64,000 bases of DNA from Pseudomonas pisciculturae (GCF_015461805.1 NZ_JACVZE010000002.1:558001-622000); one strand, 5' to 3'; counted from the first letter of the stretch, positions 16,983-26,769 are shown. The notes: generated by a model from the letters alone, not told the origin. Numbers and translations: made by a program.

Positions 16983-17001
16983 CTTGTAGTTATACTACAA
17001 G
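16983..17001. promoter_or_regulatory. hexR: HexR-type operator
   Basis: CTTGTAGTTATACTACAAG has perfect 8-bp arms around TAT. The inner TGTAGT-N3-ACTACA fits the HexR/RpiR-type consensus (TGTAnT...AnTACA). It lies between the HexR-type gene and the following GGDEF/EAL gene, 44 bp upstream of the regulator start. Confidence 0.7.
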
Positions 17002-17100
17002 AATTGTCGTTTTGCCCGTGCGACGCATCACTAAATCGCCCTGCTGCCCTCTGAATCAAAGGGCGCAGGCTTTGTAGCCACACAGGCGCCGTCGCCCGCA

Positions 17101-19974
17101 CTAAGGAAAATCTGCATTTTTCCGTAACAAATCTGCCAAGCCTTCGGCCTGCATCGGCCGGCTGATCAGATAGCCCTGTACTTCATCGCAGCGTTCCCCC
17201 CGCAGAAAATCCAGTTGCTGCTGATCTTCCACACCTTCGGCCACCACTTTGAGTGCCAAGCCGTGGGCCATGGCGATGATTGCCCGGGTGATAGCGGCGT
17301 CCTCACGGCCCTGGCCTAACCCGCGAATGAAGGTCTGGTCGATCTTCACGTAATCCACAGGGATGCGCTTGAGGTAGCTGAGGGAGGAATAGCCGGTGCC
17401 GAAGTCATCGATGGCCAGCTTCACGCCCAAGTCCCGCAGTTGCTGGAAGGTGGCAATGATGTGTTCAACGCTGTCGAGCAACTGGCTCTCGGTAAGTTCA
17501 AGCTCCAGGTACTGCGGGTCCAGGCCGGTTTCTTCCAACACTTGCCGCACCAGGCTGACCAGCTTGCCCTGGCGCAGTTGGTGCACGGACAGGTTCACCG
17601 ACACCCGAATCGGCGCGAGCCCCTGGCGCTGCCACTCACAGGCCTGCCAGCAGGCTTGGCGCAACACGAACTCGCCCAACGGTACGATCAGGCCGGTTTC
17701 TTCGGCCAGGCCGATAAAGTCGCATGGCGGCACCATGCCCCACTGCGGATGCTCCCAGCGGATCAGTGCCTCAGCGGCGTTCAACTTGCCAGTGGCCAGG
17801 CACAGCTTCGGCTGGTAGAACACCGTGAGCTGACGCTCTTCGATAGCCTTGCGCAGATGGTTTTCCAACTGCAAACGCTCCAGGGTGCTGGCTTGCAGGC
17901 TATCGGTGTAGAACTGGAAGTTATTGCCGCCCAGATGTTTGGCGTGCTGCATGGCGATGTTCGACTGGCTGACCAGTTCGGAAATTTCCCGCGCGTTATC
18001 CGGCAGTAGACTGACGCCCATCGAAGCGCTTACCACCAGCTCATGCCCCTCCACCGTCACCGGCACCCGCAGCTTGGCCAGCAACCGCGTCGCCACCCGT
18101 GCCAGGCTCGACAGGTTGCCGTAGGCGTCGAACAGCACGGCGAACTCATCCCCGGACAGGCGCGCGATGGTGTCGGCTTCCGGCAAGGCATTGATCAAGC
18201 GACGAGACATTTTTTGCAGCAACTGGTCGGCGACTTCATGGCCGAGGCTGTCATTGAGCAGTTTGAAGCGGTCCAGGTTGATATGCAGCAACGCCAGGCT
18301 GCGCCCGCCCTGACGCACCCGCGAATGGGCTTCGCGCAGCCGCTCACGGAACAACGAGCGGTTCGCCAGGCCGGTAAGTTCGTCGTAGTGGGTCAGGTAG
18401 CGCATGCGCTCTTCAGACTCACGGCGCGCCGAAAGATCGGCGAAAAAGCCTACGATATGGCTGACTTTTCCGCGAATATCACGCACTACATTCAATTGAA
18501 GCCACTGCGGGTACAGCTCGCCGTTCTTGCGTGTTTCCACCAGTTCGCCCTGCCACGTACCTTGGCTGAGCAGGGCCTGGCGGATGACCGGGAAATGCCG
18601 ACGGGCGTCGCGGCTGCAGGGCAGCTCCACCACATTGCGACCAATCATGTCGTCAATATCAAAACCAGTGACACGGCTGAATGCCTGGTTCACAGCCACC
18701 AGTACGTAGTCAGGGTTGAGGATCACGATACCTTCGCTGGCGGCCTCAAACACGGTCGATGCCAGGCGCTGCTGCTCTTCCAGGGCCTTGTCGGCGCTGA
18801 TATCCCGGCGGGTGCCGAGCATTCGGGTCACGCGACCACTGGGCGCACGCTCCACGGCACGGCCGCGGTCTTCGATCCATACCCAGTGCCCATCACCATG
18901 GCGCACGCGATACTCGACTTGATAGTCCTCACTGCGACCCTTGAGGTGTTCCACCAAGGCCCGCTTGAGCAGCGGCAAGTCGTCTGGGTGCAGGCGCGGC
19001 TTGAGGTGGCTGAGCATCGCCGTGACGTACTCAGGCTCCAGGCCAAACAACTCCTTGAGCTGGGTGTGGTGGACTTCGTCGGTTTGCAGGTTCCAGTCCC
19101 ACAAGCCCAGCTCGCTGGCTTGCAGGGCCATGGCCAGGCGCGCTTCACTTTTATTCAGGGCGAGGCTGGCGGCGTCCAGCTCTTGGCTGCGTTGCGCCAC
19201 ACGGTCCTGTAGGCCGACTTGTGCGTCGCGCAGTTCCTGCTCGACCTGGCGACGCTGCTCGACTTCACGCACCAACTCCAGGTTCAACTGCTCGCTGCGC
19301 TGCTGGGCCTTCTGCAAATGCTCAATCAACGCCTGGTTCTGAAAGCGTCGCAACAGCCCGCGCTGGATCAGCCGGTTGACCTGCCACGCCACCAGGCTCA
19401 GCGATGCCAGCAAAATCAGGCCGAGCACACCCCACCCTTGTTGCTGCGGGGCGCCGCTCCAGAACAGATAGACGATCGCCGGCACCAGACACGGCAAGGC
19501 AAACGACAGAAACGCCGGCAGGCTGACGGCATAGGCCACACTCGCCGACAGGGTCGCAGCACCGATCAGGCCGAATACCCAGGCCTGCTGCATAAAGCTG
19601 TCCGCCGGCACCAGGGCGATGGCCGCCGTGGCCAGGGTCAAGCCGCTGACCGCCGAGCCGAGCATAAACATGCGCCGCCACAACGGCTGGGCCTGGCGGC
19701 TGGGCATGGCCGAATCAAATGCAGCCACCTGGATCACGCGCATGGCCACCAACGCGAGCAGCCAGACCAGCCAGATGCTGTCCAGCAGGTATTGCTTGGG
19801 GTTCCACAGAAGCCAGGCGCAGACCAGGCCGTTGACCAGCATTAATAACGTAGGCAACAACGAGCCTTGGTACAGCAGGCGTGTACGCTCGACCGCCATC
19901 TCAGTGGCGTAATGTTTGCGGATAACCTGCGCGGGCGCCACCGAGGGGCCGAACAGGTCAGAGCTGAGGGTCAT
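17101..19974 (-). CDS. Membrane-anchored PAS-PAS-GGDEF-EAL cyclic-di-GMP protein
   Basis: 957 residues. The order is: about six membrane segments (residues 20-205), a coiled coil (about 210-280), two PAS/PAC domains (about 280-530; WVWIEDRGRAVER, then GIVILNPDYVLVAVNQAFSR), GGDEF (about 540-700) and EAL (about 710-950). The diguanylate cyclase signature reads SGDEF instead of GGDEF, so activity is uncertain. The EAL domain keeps AAEALIRWEHP, LELTESQLL and the DDFGTGYSSLSYLKRI loop, and is probably an active phosphodiesterase. ATG 19974 is preferred because conservation begins there; the frame extends to 20025. Gene order with uvrD matches PA5442-PA5443 of P. aeruginosa. Confidence 0.92.
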   Translation of the reverse strand: MTLSSDLFGPSVAPAQVIRKHYATEMAVERTRLLYQGSLLPTLLMLVNGLVCAWLLWNPKQYLLDSIWLVWLLALVAMRVIQVAAFDSAMPSRQAQPLWRRMFMLGSAVSGLTLATAAIALVPADSFMQQAWVFGLIGAATLSASVAYAVSLPAFLSFALPCLVPAIVYLFWSGAPQQQGWGVLGLILLASLSLVAWQVNRLIQRGLLRRFQNQALIEHLQKAQQRSEQLNLELVREVEQRRQVEQELRDAQVGLQDRVAQRSQELDAASLALNKSEARLAMALQASELGLWDWNLQTDEVHHTQLKELFGLEPEYVTAMLSHLKPRLHPDDLPLLKRALVEHLKGRSEDYQVEYRVRHGDGHWVWIEDRGRAVERAPSGRVTRMLGTRRDISADKALEEQQRLASTVFEAASEGIVILNPDYVLVAVNQAFSRVTGFDIDDMIGRNVVELPCSRDARRHFPVIRQALLSQGTWQGELVETRKNGELYPQWLQLNVVRDIRGKVSHIVGFFADLSARRESEERMRYLTHYDELTGLANRSLFRERLREAHSRVRQGGRSLALLHINLDRFKLLNDSLGHEVADQLLQKMSRRLINALPEADTIARLSGDEFAVLFDAYGNLSSLARVATRLLAKLRVPVTVEGHELVVSASMGVSLLPDNAREISELVSQSNIAMQHAKHLGGNNFQFYTDSLQASTLERLQLENHLRKAIEERQLTVFYQPKLCLATGKLNAAEALIRWEHPQWGMVPPCDFIGLAEETGLIVPLGEFVLRQACWQACEWQRQGLAPIRVSVNLSVHQLRQGKLVSLVRQVLEETGLDPQYLELELTESQLLDSVEHIIATFQQLRDLGVKLAIDDFGTGYSSLSYLKRIPVDYVKIDQTFIRGLGQGREDAAITRAIIAMAHGLALKVVAEGVEDQQQLDFLRGERCDEVQGYLISRPMQAEGLADLLRKNADFP

Positions 19975-20221
19975 AGGCAGTGTTCTTATAATGGTGAGCC
20001 CGAAACGTCGACGGAGCATACACAAGCAAGCGCTTGGGCCACACTGCTGCGCGTCATAAAAAATGCGCGCTCATCTGCCGTAAACCTTGGGGCCAGACAG
20101 CCTGAGCGAGACACAGCGGGGCCTGCGGCCATTGACCGACCGGTCATCACCCCGGATGTTTTCTGTCGACCACCCGGCATTGGGGTTTGCCCACTCCACC
20201 CCGGCACCCTAGAATGCGCCG

Positions 20222-22405
20222 ATGCGCGATGATCTCTCTCTTTTGCTGAACTCCCTCAACGATGCCCAACGCCAGGCCGTAGCGGCCCCCGTTGGCCGTC
20301 AGTTGGTCCTGGCCGGTGCTGGCTCCGGTAAAACCCGAGTGCTGGTGCACCGTATCGCCTGGTTGATCCAGGTCGAAAACGCGTCCCCGCATTCCATTCT
20401 GTCGGTGACCTTCACCAACAAGGCCGCTGCCGAGATGCGCCACCGCATCGAGCAGTTGATGGGCATCAGCCCGGCCGGCATGTGGGTGGGCACTTTCCAC
20501 GGCCTGGCGCATCGTCTGCTGCGCGCACACTGGCAGGAAGCTGGCCTGGCACAGACCTTCCAGATTTTGGACAGCGACGACCAGCAGCGCCTGGTCAAGC
20601 GGGTGATCCGTGAGCTGGGCCTCGACGAGCAGCGTTGGCCAGCGCGCCAGGCCCAATGGTTTATCAACGGTCAGAAAGACGAAGGCTTGCGCCCTCAACA
20701 TATCCAGGCCAGCGGTGATCTGTTTTTGGCCACCATGCGCAGCATTTATGAAGCCTACGAGGCGGCCTGTGCGCGCGCCGGTGTCATCGACTTCTCCGAA
20801 CTGCTGCTGCGTGCCCTCGACCTGTGGCGCGACAATCCCGGCTTGCTGGCCCATTACCAAAAGCGCTTCCGGCACATCCTGGTGGACGAGTTCCAAGACA
20901 CCAACGCCGTGCAATACGCCTGGTTGCGCCTGCTGGCCAAGGGCGGCGACAGCCTGATGGTAGTGGGCGACGACGACCAGTCGATCTACGGCTGGCGTGG
21001 CGCGAAAATCGAGAACATCTACCAGTATTCAGAAGACTTCCCGGACGCGGTCACCATCCGCCTGGAGCAAAACTACCGCTCCACCGCGGGTATCCTCAAG
21101 GCCGCCAACGCCTTGATCGCCAACAACACCGGGCGCCTGGGCAAAGAGCTGTGGACCGACGGTGGCGAAGGCGAAGCGATCAACCTGTACGCTGCCTTCA
21201 ACGAGCACGACGAAGCGCGCTACGTGGTGGAAACCATCGAAAGCGCCCTGAAAACCGGCCTCGCACGCAGCGATATTGCGATTCTGTACCGCTCCAACGC
21301 CCAATCGCGGGTATTGGAAGAAGCCTTGCTGCGCGAACGCATCCCGTACCGCATCTACGGCGGCCAGCGCTTTTTCGAGCGGGCTGAAATCAAGAACGCC
21401 ATGGCGTACCTGCGCTTGCTCGAAGGCCGTGGCAACGATGCAGCGTTGGAGCGGGTGATCAATATCCCGGCCCGCGGCATTGGCGAGAAAACCGTCGAAG
21501 CCATTCGCGACCATGCGCGCCACGCCGATGTGTCGATGTGGGAAGCCATGCGCTTGCTCATTGCCAACAAAGGCCTGACCGGGCGTGCGGCTGGTGCGCT
21601 GGGGGTGTTTGTCGAGCTGATCGAGAACCTCGCGGCCAAATGCTCAGAAATGCCTCTGCATTTGATGACGCAGACGGTGATCGAACAGTCCGGGTTGATC
21701 GCCTACCACGAAGCGGAAAAAGGCGAGAAAGGCCAGGCTCGGGTAGAAAACCTTGAGGAACTGGTCAGCGCCGCCCGCGCCTTCGAAAACACCGAAAACG
21801 AAGAAGATCTCACACCGCTCGCGGCCTTCCTCGGCCATGCGTCGCTGGAAGCCGGTGATACCCAGGCCGACGAGCATGAAGACAGCGTCCAGCTGATGAC
21901 CTTGCACAGCGCCAAGGGCTTGGAGTTTCCGTATGTGTTCCTGGTGGGCATGGAAGAAGGCCTGTTCCCCCACAAGATGAGCCTGGAAGAGCCCGGCCGC
22001 CTTGAGGAAGAACGCCGCCTGGCTTATGTGGGCATCACCCGCGCCATGCAGAACCTGGTGATGACCTACGCCGAGACGCGACGCCTGTACGGCAGCGAGA
22101 CCTACAACAAGGTGTCGCGTTTCGTACGTGAAGTGCCGAAGGGGCTGATCCAGGAAGTACGCTTGTCCAACAGCGTGAGCCGCCCGTTTGGCGGCGGCCA
22201 ACAGCAGAGCGCCAGCAGTATGTTCGCCGGGGCCGAGATTCCTGAAACCCAATTCAGTCTTGGCCAACAGGTCAAGCACGCCGTGTTCGGTGAAGGGGTG
22301 ATCCTCAACTTCGAAGGCGCTGGCGCACAGGCCCGGGTGCAGGTGAATTTCGCCGAAGGCAGCAAGTGGCTGATGATGGGTTACGCGAAGCTCGAAGCCG
22401 TCTGA
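20222..22405 (+). CDS. uvrD: DNA helicase II UvrD
   Basis: 727 residues, the normal UvrD length. Superfamily 1 helicase motifs are all visible: motif I LAGAGSGKTRVL (K37), Ia SVTFTNKAAAEM, II DEFQDTNAVQY, III VVGDDDQSIYGWRG, IV RLEQNYRS, V TLHSAKGLEFPYVFLVG and VI RRLAYVGITRAM. A C-terminal Tudor-like region (QVKHAVFGEGVILN) binds RNA polymerase in E. coli UvrD. It unwinds DNA in nucleotide excision and mismatch repair. It is a single gene with its own upstream region; no SOS box was evident to me. Confidence 0.97.
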   Translation: MRDDLSLLLNSLNDAQRQAVAAPVGRQLVLAGAGSGKTRVLVHRIAWLIQVENASPHSILSVTFTNKAAAEMRHRIEQLMGISPAGMWVGTFHGLAHRLLRAHWQEAGLAQTFQILDSDDQQRLVKRVIRELGLDEQRWPARQAQWFINGQKDEGLRPQHIQASGDLFLATMRSIYEAYEAACARAGVIDFSELLLRALDLWRDNPGLLAHYQKRFRHILVDEFQDTNAVQYAWLRLLAKGGDSLMVVGDDDQSIYGWRGAKIENIYQYSEDFPDAVTIRLEQNYRSTAGILKAANALIANNTGRLGKELWTDGGEGEAINLYAAFNEHDEARYVVETIESALKTGLARSDIAILYRSNAQSRVLEEALLRERIPYRIYGGQRFFERAEIKNAMAYLRLLEGRGNDAALERVINIPARGIGEKTVEAIRDHARHADVSMWEAMRLLIANKGLTGRAAGALGVFVELIENLAAKCSEMPLHLMTQTVIEQSGLIAYHEAEKGEKGQARVENLEELVSAARAFENTENEEDLTPLAAFLGHASLEAGDTQADEHEDSVQLMTLHSAKGLEFPYVFLVGMEEGLFPHKMSLEEPGRLEEERRLAYVGITRAMQNLVMTYAETRRLYGSETYNKVSRFVREVPKGLIQEVRLSNSVSRPFGGGQQQSASSMFAGAEIPETQFSLGQQVKHAVFGEGVILNFEGAGAQARVQVNFAEGSKWLMMGYAKLEAV

Positions 22406-22412
22406 AACATTT

Positions 22413-22507
22413 CTGTGGCAAGGGAGCTTGCTCCCGCTGGCGTGCGTAGCGCGCCCGTTTTTTGGGGCTGCTGCGCAGCCCAACGGGAGCAAGCTCCCTC
22501 GCCACAG
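22413..22507. repeat. REPIN, family B
   Basis: Inverted arms CTGTGGCAAGGGAGCTTGCT and its near complement ending GCCACAG flank a centre with a second small hairpin (GGGCTGCTGCGCAGCCC). The core differs from the six family A elements. It occupies part of the 306-bp gap after uvrD. In the remaining 22508-22711 I see nothing beyond the promoter region of the next gene. Confidence 0.88.
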
Positions 22508-22711
22508 TAAGCGCCCCCAAGAAACACTGCGTTACATGAAGCTTATTGCCCCGCCCTTGTTTTTGACGGGCGCGGGCCAATATCTGTATTTAGTCCTACA
22601 GACCCTTCGGCATCGGTCTTACGCAAAAGCCGGAAACATTATGCCGCTAGCCACTGTCACTACACCTGTGCAACATGGCGCGCGTGCAATCCACAAATGG
22701 GAATTCCCTTT

Positions 22712-23581
22712 ATGAAACGATTTCTTAGCATCGCCATGGCGTTGTGCATCGGCCTGACGATGAGCCTCGACGCCAACGCCAAACGCTTTGGTGGCGGCAA
22801 AAGTTCCGGTGCAGCACCGACTCACCAGACCAGCCAAATGGCTCCATCCGCCGGTGCCGGCGGCGCTGCGGCTACCGCAGGCGCAGCCGGTGCTGCTGGC
22901 GCCGCTGCCAAGGCTGGCGGTGCTTCGCGCTGGTTGGGCCCTCTGGCCGGTATCGCCGCCGGTGGCCTGCTCGCTTCCATGTTCATGGGCGGCGGCTTCC
23001 AGGGCATGCAGATCTTCGACATGCTGATCCTCGCGGTCATCGCGTTTGTGATCTTCCGCTTTATCGCCGCCCGTCGCCGCAAGCAGCAGGAGCACATGGC
23101 TCCAGCTGGCGCGCCAATGCAGCGTGAAGTGTTCGAGCAAAAACCAGCCATGGGCTCGATCTTCGGTGGTTCGGCAGCACCTGCTGCAGCCCGCCCGGTG
23201 ATCAACGCACCGGCCTGGTTCAACGAAGAGCGTTTCATCGAAGCGGCCCGTAGCCACTTCCAGTCCCTGCAACAGCACTGGGACGCCAATGAAATGGACA
23301 AGATCGCCGAGTTCGTGACCCCGCAACTGCTTGAGTTCCTCAAGCGCGAGCGTGCCGACCTGGGCGATGCATTCCAGTCCACCTACATCGACGACCTGCG
23401 CGTACAGCTCGAAGGTGTGGATGATCGCGCCGACAAGACCATCGCCACCCTGACCTTCAGCGGTGTGTCGAAGACTTCGCGCTTCGACCAAGGCGAAGTG
23501 TTCAGCGAAAGCTGGAACATGGAACGCCCACAAGGCGAAAACCAGCCTTGGTTGGTGGCCGGTATCCGCCAGAACGGCTGA
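22712..23581 (+). CDS. Tim44-like domain protein
   Basis: 289 residues. There is an N-terminal signal-like segment (MKRFLSIAMALCIGLTMSLD), a low-complexity Gly/Ala stretch (about 45-75), membrane segments (GPLAGIAAGGLLASMFMGGG and MLILAVIAFVIFRFIA), then a Tim44/TIM44-like alpha+beta domain (about 175-289, RFIEAARSHFQSLQQHWDAN). Homologues are common envelope proteins of unknown function in proteobacteria. The ATG at 22712 has GGGAA upstream; the earlier ATG at 22697 would only add five residues before the signal. It is monocistronic and followed by a strong terminator. Confidence 0.88.
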   Translation: MKRFLSIAMALCIGLTMSLDANAKRFGGGKSSGAAPTHQTSQMAPSAGAGGAAATAGAAGAAGAAAKAGGASRWLGPLAGIAAGGLLASMFMGGGFQGMQIFDMLILAVIAFVIFRFIAARRRKQQEHMAPAGAPMQREVFEQKPAMGSIFGGSAAPAAARPVINAPAWFNEERFIEAARSHFQSLQQHWDANEMDKIAEFVTPQLLEFLKRERADLGDAFQSTYIDDLRVQLEGVDDRADKTIATLTFSGVSKTSRFDQGEVFSESWNMERPQGENQPWLVAGIRQNG

Positions 23582-23609
23582 AACCCGCACGTGTGACCAA
23601 GCAATAGCC

Positions 23610-23639
23610 AAAACCCCGGACATGTTCCGGGGTTTTCTA
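23610..23639 (+). terminator. Rho-independent terminator after the Tim44-like gene
   Basis: AAAACCCCGGA and TCCGGGGTTTT form an 11-bp perfect stem with a 5-nt loop, ending in a T-rich tract. It lies 29 bp past the stop codon. Confidence 0.9.
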
Positions 23640-23717
23640 TTTCACGGTTGCACTTATAGCGAGCTACTGTATAAAACGCCCCTATTAACCGCGCCATCTA
23701 GCAAGAGGATCCCGGCC

Positions 23718-24125
23718 GTGGAAGAAATCATCGAACAATTGCGTGAAGCCAACGAACCGGTCCCGGTTCCTCTGGAGCTGCCTGACGAAGACCAACTGGT
23801 GGAAGTTGAAGAACAGCTGTTCATCAACATTCCGTTTGTCTTCAAAGAATTCCTGCTGACCGTCAGCGACGTGGTGTACGGCAGCCTGGAGCCGGTGACC
23901 ATCACTGACCCTGGCTCCCATACCTACCTGCCGGAAGTGGCGGCGACGGCCTGGGACATCGGCGTGCCTCGCGAGCTGATCCCGATCTGCCAGGACGGCG
24001 ACGATTACTACTGCGTCGAAGAAGACGGCACCGTGGTGTTGTGGTCCGGCGAAGAGGAAATCGTCACCGAGGAGTCGTGGGAATCGGTATGGCACTGGGC
24101 GCGGGACGTCTGGCTCGAAAGCTGA
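23718..24125 (+). CDS. SMI1/KNR4 (SUKH) family protein
   Basis: 135 residues, strongly acidic. The SUKH pattern is clear: VEEQLFINIPFVFKEFLLTV (compare 'lP..y..fl'), then YLPEVAATAW and LIPICQDGDDYYCVEEDGTVVLW. The start is a GTG at 23718 with AGAGGA eight bases upstream; the frame's upstream extension to 23463 overlaps the preceding gene and terminator and is rejected. SUKH proteins are often immunity proteins of polymorphic toxins, but no toxin gene is adjacent and this solitary form is common in Pseudomonas, so I do not assign that role. Confidence 0.87.
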   Translation: MEEIIEQLREANEPVPVPLELPDEDQLVEVEEQLFINIPFVFKEFLLTVSDVVYGSLEPVTITDPGSHTYLPEVAATAWDIGVPRELIPICQDGDDYYCVEEDGTVVLWSGEEEIVTEESWESVWHWARDVWLES

Positions 24126-24152
24126 TAGCTGACACCTTTGGCGAATGGGCTT

Positions 24153-24198
24153 TTGTGGCGAGGGAGCTTGCTCCCGCTGGGCTGCGTAGCAGCCCCCT
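24153..24198. repeat. Single REP element, family B
   Basis: TTGTGGCGAGGGAGCTTGCT with a following GGGCTGCGTAGCAGCCC hairpin matches one half of the 22413-22507 element. No inverted partner is present; it lies between convergent genes. Confidence 0.8.
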
Positions 24199-24206
24199 CA
24201 AGCCAC

Positions 24207-25970
24207 TCAGTGCTCCGCCGTATCCTTATGGTTATCCAGCGTCTCCAACAAGGCGACCTGCATCCGCGTATGCACGCGAATGAACCAGCGCCACAGCACA
24301 GCCGCTACCGCCGCTGTGACTACGGCGATCAACACCAGCAACTTGTTGGTCGGCAGAATACTGGCCGACAAGGCTGCCAATAGCAGGAAGATCACCAGCA
24401 GCGACAGGATCGGGATCAGCTCCGCGATCACCCGTCGCACGCGCTGGGTATGCCGCCCGGCCATCTCCGGCTTCACGCTCATCTCTGCCAGCAACATCGA
24501 CAACGCCTTGAGCTTGCGATACGCCGCAATCAGGAACGGCAGCGACAACAGCAACGCCCCGCCCCAGATCAACGCCTTCTGCCAGCTTGGATCGCTGATC
24601 CAGCCCTCCAGATAGCCGCCAATGCGCGCCGCAAAAAAGCTGCCAGTGAAGAAGATCGCCACCACCAACGCCAGGTTCACCCCCACTTGCAGGATGATCT
24701 TGCGGATCATCGACGCCAGCATCGCGCCCTCGCCTTGTGGCTGAATACTGCGCAGCCATTCGCCGTACATCCCGAACACCCGGCTCATGCGCGTGGGCAT
24801 CACCGCTGCGATCTTTATGGACAACGGGTCAGCGCCGCGAATCAGGTAAGGCGTCAGCAGCGTGGTAATCACCGAAACCGCCACAGCCACCGGGTAGAGA
24901 AAGTCGCTGGTGACCTGCAACGTCATCCCCAGCGCCGCAATGATGAACGAAAACTCACCAATCTGTGACAGCCCCATGCCCACACGCAGTGAGGTACGGC
25001 CATCATTGCCGGCGATAAACGCCCCCAGGCCGCAAGACAACATCTTGCCCAGCACCACCGCCACGGTAATCACCGCAATCGGCCAGGCGTATTGCAGCAG
25101 GATCTGCGGGTCGATCATCAGGCCGATGGCAACAAAGAAGATCGCGCTGAACATGTCGCGAACGGGTTCGATCAGGCGTTCGATCTTAATCAACTGCTTG
25201 GATTCGGCCATGATCGCGCCGATCAGGAATGCCCCTAGCACCATGCTGTACTCCAGCTTGACCACCAGCAGGCAGAAGCCGAAACACAGGCCCAATACGG
25301 TAATCAGCAGCATCTCGTTGCTTTCGAACTTGGCCACGTAGGCCAGCAGGCGCGGCACCAGCAGAATGCCGATCACCAGCGCAACGATCATGAACAGCGA
25401 GAGCTTGCCGACGGTGGAGAACACTTCGCCGGAGCTGACCGTACCGCTGACGGCGATGCTCGACAGCAAGGCGATGATGCCAATGCCAAGGATGTCTTCA
25501 ACAATCAACACACCAAAAATCAGTTGGGCGAAGCGCTGGTTTTTCATCTTCAGGTCGTTGAGGGCCTTGACGATGATGGTCGTGGAAGAGATCGCAAGGA
25601 TCGCGCCGAGGAACAACGAGTCCATCGTGTTCCAGTCGAACCACTGGCCGATCTCGTAGCCGATCCAGATCATCAGGATGATCTCCAGGAAGGCCGCGAT
25701 AAACGCCGTGGCGCCCACGTTGAACAACTTGCGCAGGCTGAACTCCAGGCCCAGGCAGAACATCAGGAAGATCACACCCAGCTCCGCGAGGGTCTTGATG
25801 GTGTCTTCATCATGGATCAGGCCGAACGGCGGAGTGTGGGGGCCGATGATAAAGCCGGCGACGATGTAGCCCAGCACCACCGGCTGCTTGAGCCGATGAA
25901 AGAGGATAGTGACAACCCCTGCCACCAACATGATCACGGCCAGGTCCTGGATAAAGCTGATGGCGTGCAT
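24207..25970 (-). CDS. Kef-type cation:proton antiporter (CPA2 family)
   Basis: 587 residues. The first ~380 residues form the 12-13 membrane helices of the Na+/H+ exchanger (PF00999) fold, with GYIVAGFIIGPHTPP and ELGVIFLMFCLGLEFSLRKL near the start and GLSQIGEFSFIIAALGM later. Two to three further helices follow in the last 150 residues. There is no C-terminal RCK/TrkA-N NAD-binding domain as in KefB/KefC, so gating must differ. It presumably exchanges K+ or Na+ for protons at the inner membrane. The ATG at 25970 has AAGGAG upstream; the frame's longer start at 26036 is rejected. Confidence 0.92.
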   Translation of the reverse strand: MHAISFIQDLAVIMLVAGVVTILFHRLKQPVVLGYIVAGFIIGPHTPPFGLIHDEDTIKTLAELGVIFLMFCLGLEFSLRKLFNVGATAFIAAFLEIILMIWIGYEIGQWFDWNTMDSLFLGAILAISSTTIIVKALNDLKMKNQRFAQLIFGVLIVEDILGIGIIALLSSIAVSGTVSSGEVFSTVGKLSLFMIVALVIGILLVPRLLAYVAKFESNEMLLITVLGLCFGFCLLVVKLEYSMVLGAFLIGAIMAESKQLIKIERLIEPVRDMFSAIFFVAIGLMIDPQILLQYAWPIAVITVAVVLGKMLSCGLGAFIAGNDGRTSLRVGMGLSQIGEFSFIIAALGMTLQVTSDFLYPVAVAVSVITTLLTPYLIRGADPLSIKIAAVMPTRMSRVFGMYGEWLRSIQPQGEGAMLASMIRKIILQVGVNLALVVAIFFTGSFFAARIGGYLEGWISDPSWQKALIWGGALLLSLPFLIAAYRKLKALSMLLAEMSVKPEMAGRHTQRVRRVIAELIPILSLLVIFLLLAALSASILPTNKLLVLIAVVTAAVAAVLWRWFIRVHTRMQVALLETLDNHKDTAEH

Positions 25971-26261
25971 GGCGAGGGGCTCCTTGAGGGTGCTGGCGCT
26001 TTTCCCACTTCCGCGCGCGCCTTTGAAAAGTCGCAAAGTGCGGAAGGAAAAGTCTGCCGAAATCGTAAGAAATGCCCTGAGATGGGCTTTTGCAGGTTAA
26101 CACCGCGACTTCCGGCAGAAAGCCGGTGCAATATATGGAAACAGATCGGTGCACGCGTGACGGCAAGTCGCCTACCGGCGTCCCGTTAAGGAAGGCGCAG
26201 CAAAGATTCCAGCACCCGCAGAGGTGCCCCCCAACCAATGCCTACAACCCGTGAGTGTGCT

Positions 26262-26738
26262 ATGGAACCCGGAAACGCCCAGCTGTCGATGACGGTACTG
26301 ATGACCCCCGATATGGCCAACTTCTCTGGCAATGTCCACGGCGGCACCCTGCTCAAGTACCTCGACGAAGTGGCCTACGCCTGTGCGAGCCGTTATGCCG
26401 GTCGCTATGTCGTCACGCTGTCGGTAGACCAGGTTATTTTTCGCGAGCCGATCCACGTAGGAGAGTTGGTGACCTTCCTCGCCTCGGTCAACTACACCGG
26501 CAACACCTCGATGGAGGTGGGCATCAAGGTGGTGACCGAGAACATCCGCGAGCGTTCGGTGCGCCACACCAACAGCTGCTTCTTCACCATGGTGGCCGTT
26601 GACGACCAACGCAAACCTGCCGCTGTACCGCCATTGCAGCCGCATAACAGCGAAGACAAGCGCCGCTTTGTGCAGGCCCAGCAGCGTCGGCAGATTCGCC
26701 AGGAGCTGGAGAAGCGGTATCAGGAAATCAAGGGCTGA
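26262..26738 (+). CDS. Acyl-CoA thioesterase (hotdog fold, YciA/BACH-like)
   Basis: 158 residues. The hotdog thioesterase signature is TPDMANFSGNVHGGTLLKYLDE (pattern N-x-HGG-x-LL-x-x-D) with VTLSVDQVIFREPIHVGELV following. Such enzymes hydrolyse fatty acyl-CoA. The C-terminal 35 residues form a charged helical tail (RRFVQAQQRRQIRQELEKRY). The ATG at 26262 is chosen over 26238 because conservation starts at MEPGNAQL, although the upstream ATG has a GAGGTG site. It lies in a 291-bp gap with the divergent antiporter. Confidence 0.9.
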   Translation: MEPGNAQLSMTVLMTPDMANFSGNVHGGTLLKYLDEVAYACASRYAGRYVVTLSVDQVIFREPIHVGELVTFLASVNYTGNTSMEVGIKVVTENIRERSVRHTNSCFFTMVAVDDQRKPAAVPPLQPHNSEDKRRFVQAQQRRQIRQELEKRYQEIKG

Positions 26739-26769
26739 TCCGCTTAAAATCCCAGGATTAAAACTGGAT

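Noticed and set aside
23718..24125. SUKH protein as immunity gene of a polymorphic toxin system
   Set aside because: No toxin, secretion or other immunity genes are adjacent; the neighbours are housekeeping genes.
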